DNA of 64,000 nucleotides from Pseudomonas mosselii (GTDB taxonomy: Bacteria; Pseudomonadota; Gammaproteobacteria; Pseudomonadales; Pseudomonadaceae): assembly GCF_019823065.1 (NCBI RefSeq), contig NZ_CP081966.1, positions 2,821,501-2,885,500 on the forward strand. Direction: 5' to 3'. Of this stretch, positions 63,994 to 64,000 are shown one piece after another. The notes below the pieces were generated by a model, which did not search any database, had not been told where the DNA came from, and saw only the letters and a program-made list of their open reading frames with translations. Position numbers and translations under genes: made by a program. Position 1 is the stretch's first letter. Every line of letters starts with the position of its first letter.

Positions 63994-64000
63994 ATGGCCA
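63994..64000 (+). CDS. Possible start of a gene running off the right edge
   Basis: An ATG at 63994 follows agaggagccgccg, a good ribosome binding site, and the window ends two codons later. The 257 bp between the lipoprotein and this point hold no other gene that I can support. Nothing can be said of the product. Confidence 0.35.

Overview
The window is a GC-rich stretch (about 63-65% GC by eye) of a fluorescent Pseudomonas chromosome, most likely the P. putida group. Pointers are the MvaT-type H-NS protein, the OprD porin, the quinohemoprotein amine dehydrogenase locus with a sigma-54 regulator, the REP/BIME palindromes (gcggggcaagc..gctcccac) and an alkB gene next to a curli locus. No tRNA, rRNA, CRISPR array or phage is visible. 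Coding density is high and genes mostly sit in short operons.

Layout. 1-201 is the 5' part of alkB (minus). 321-2614 is composite repeat A: a GTT microsatellite, a left arm interrupted by a complete IS256-family element, a CTTGCT microsatellite, an inverted right arm and a CCAGAA microsatellite. 2676-8246 is a four-gene minus-strand curli operon: two large related secreted proteins, then csgB and csgA, with no csgEFG nearby. 8634-22061 is the amine dehydrogenase (qhp) region. It holds a sigma-54 activator, an ABC exporter, a protease and a flavoprotein for maturation, a divergent porin and aldehyde dehydrogenase behind a textbook -24/-12 promoter, and then the alpha subunit, radical-SAM maturase, gamma and beta subunits. 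Together these should oxidise a primary amine such as 2-phenylethylamine to its aldehyde and then to the acid.

22170-26790 is an acyl-CoA module (AMP ligase, TetR, acyl-CoA dehydrogenase, 3-hydroxyisobutyryl-CoA hydrolase). 27220-34570 is an amine or omega-amino acid catabolic block bounded by two paralogous LuxR regulators that share operator-like palindromes (aldehyde dehydrogenase, class III aminotransferase, APC permease, P1/DmpA peptidase). 34670-38508 is a sugar-acid/glycerate block (MFS, CdaR-type regulator, glycerate kinase). 38623-48380 is mixed: LuxR, a histidinol-phosphatase-like enzyme, a YdjM-like hydrolase, an ISL3 element inserted in the T-tract of a terminator, small exported proteins, a shikimate dehydrogenase-like protein, gloA, an MvaT paralogue, an OprD porin and cobF.

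49025-52713 carries a vreA-vreI-vreR cell-surface-signalling set joined to only three type II secretion genes (GspJ, GspH and GspC types). This matches one edge of the P. aeruginosa hxc locus; the rest is not here. 52695-60548 has a GNAT, LysE exporter, alpha/beta hydrolase, EmrAB-like pump, START protein, ureidoglycine aminohydrolase and a beta-propeller. 60555-62778 is composite repeat B, a paralogue of A in the same orientation, this time interrupted by an IS110/IS1111-type element. Two exported hypothetical proteins follow.

The most unusual observation is the pair of composite repeats. Each is an inverted repeat of about 300 bp per arm framed by three microsatellites, and each is hit by a different IS in its left arm. 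The arms contain hairpins whose stems differ by compensatory base changes. The covarying hairpins, the shared architecture and the repeated small reading frame with a strong ribosome binding site deserve a closer look.
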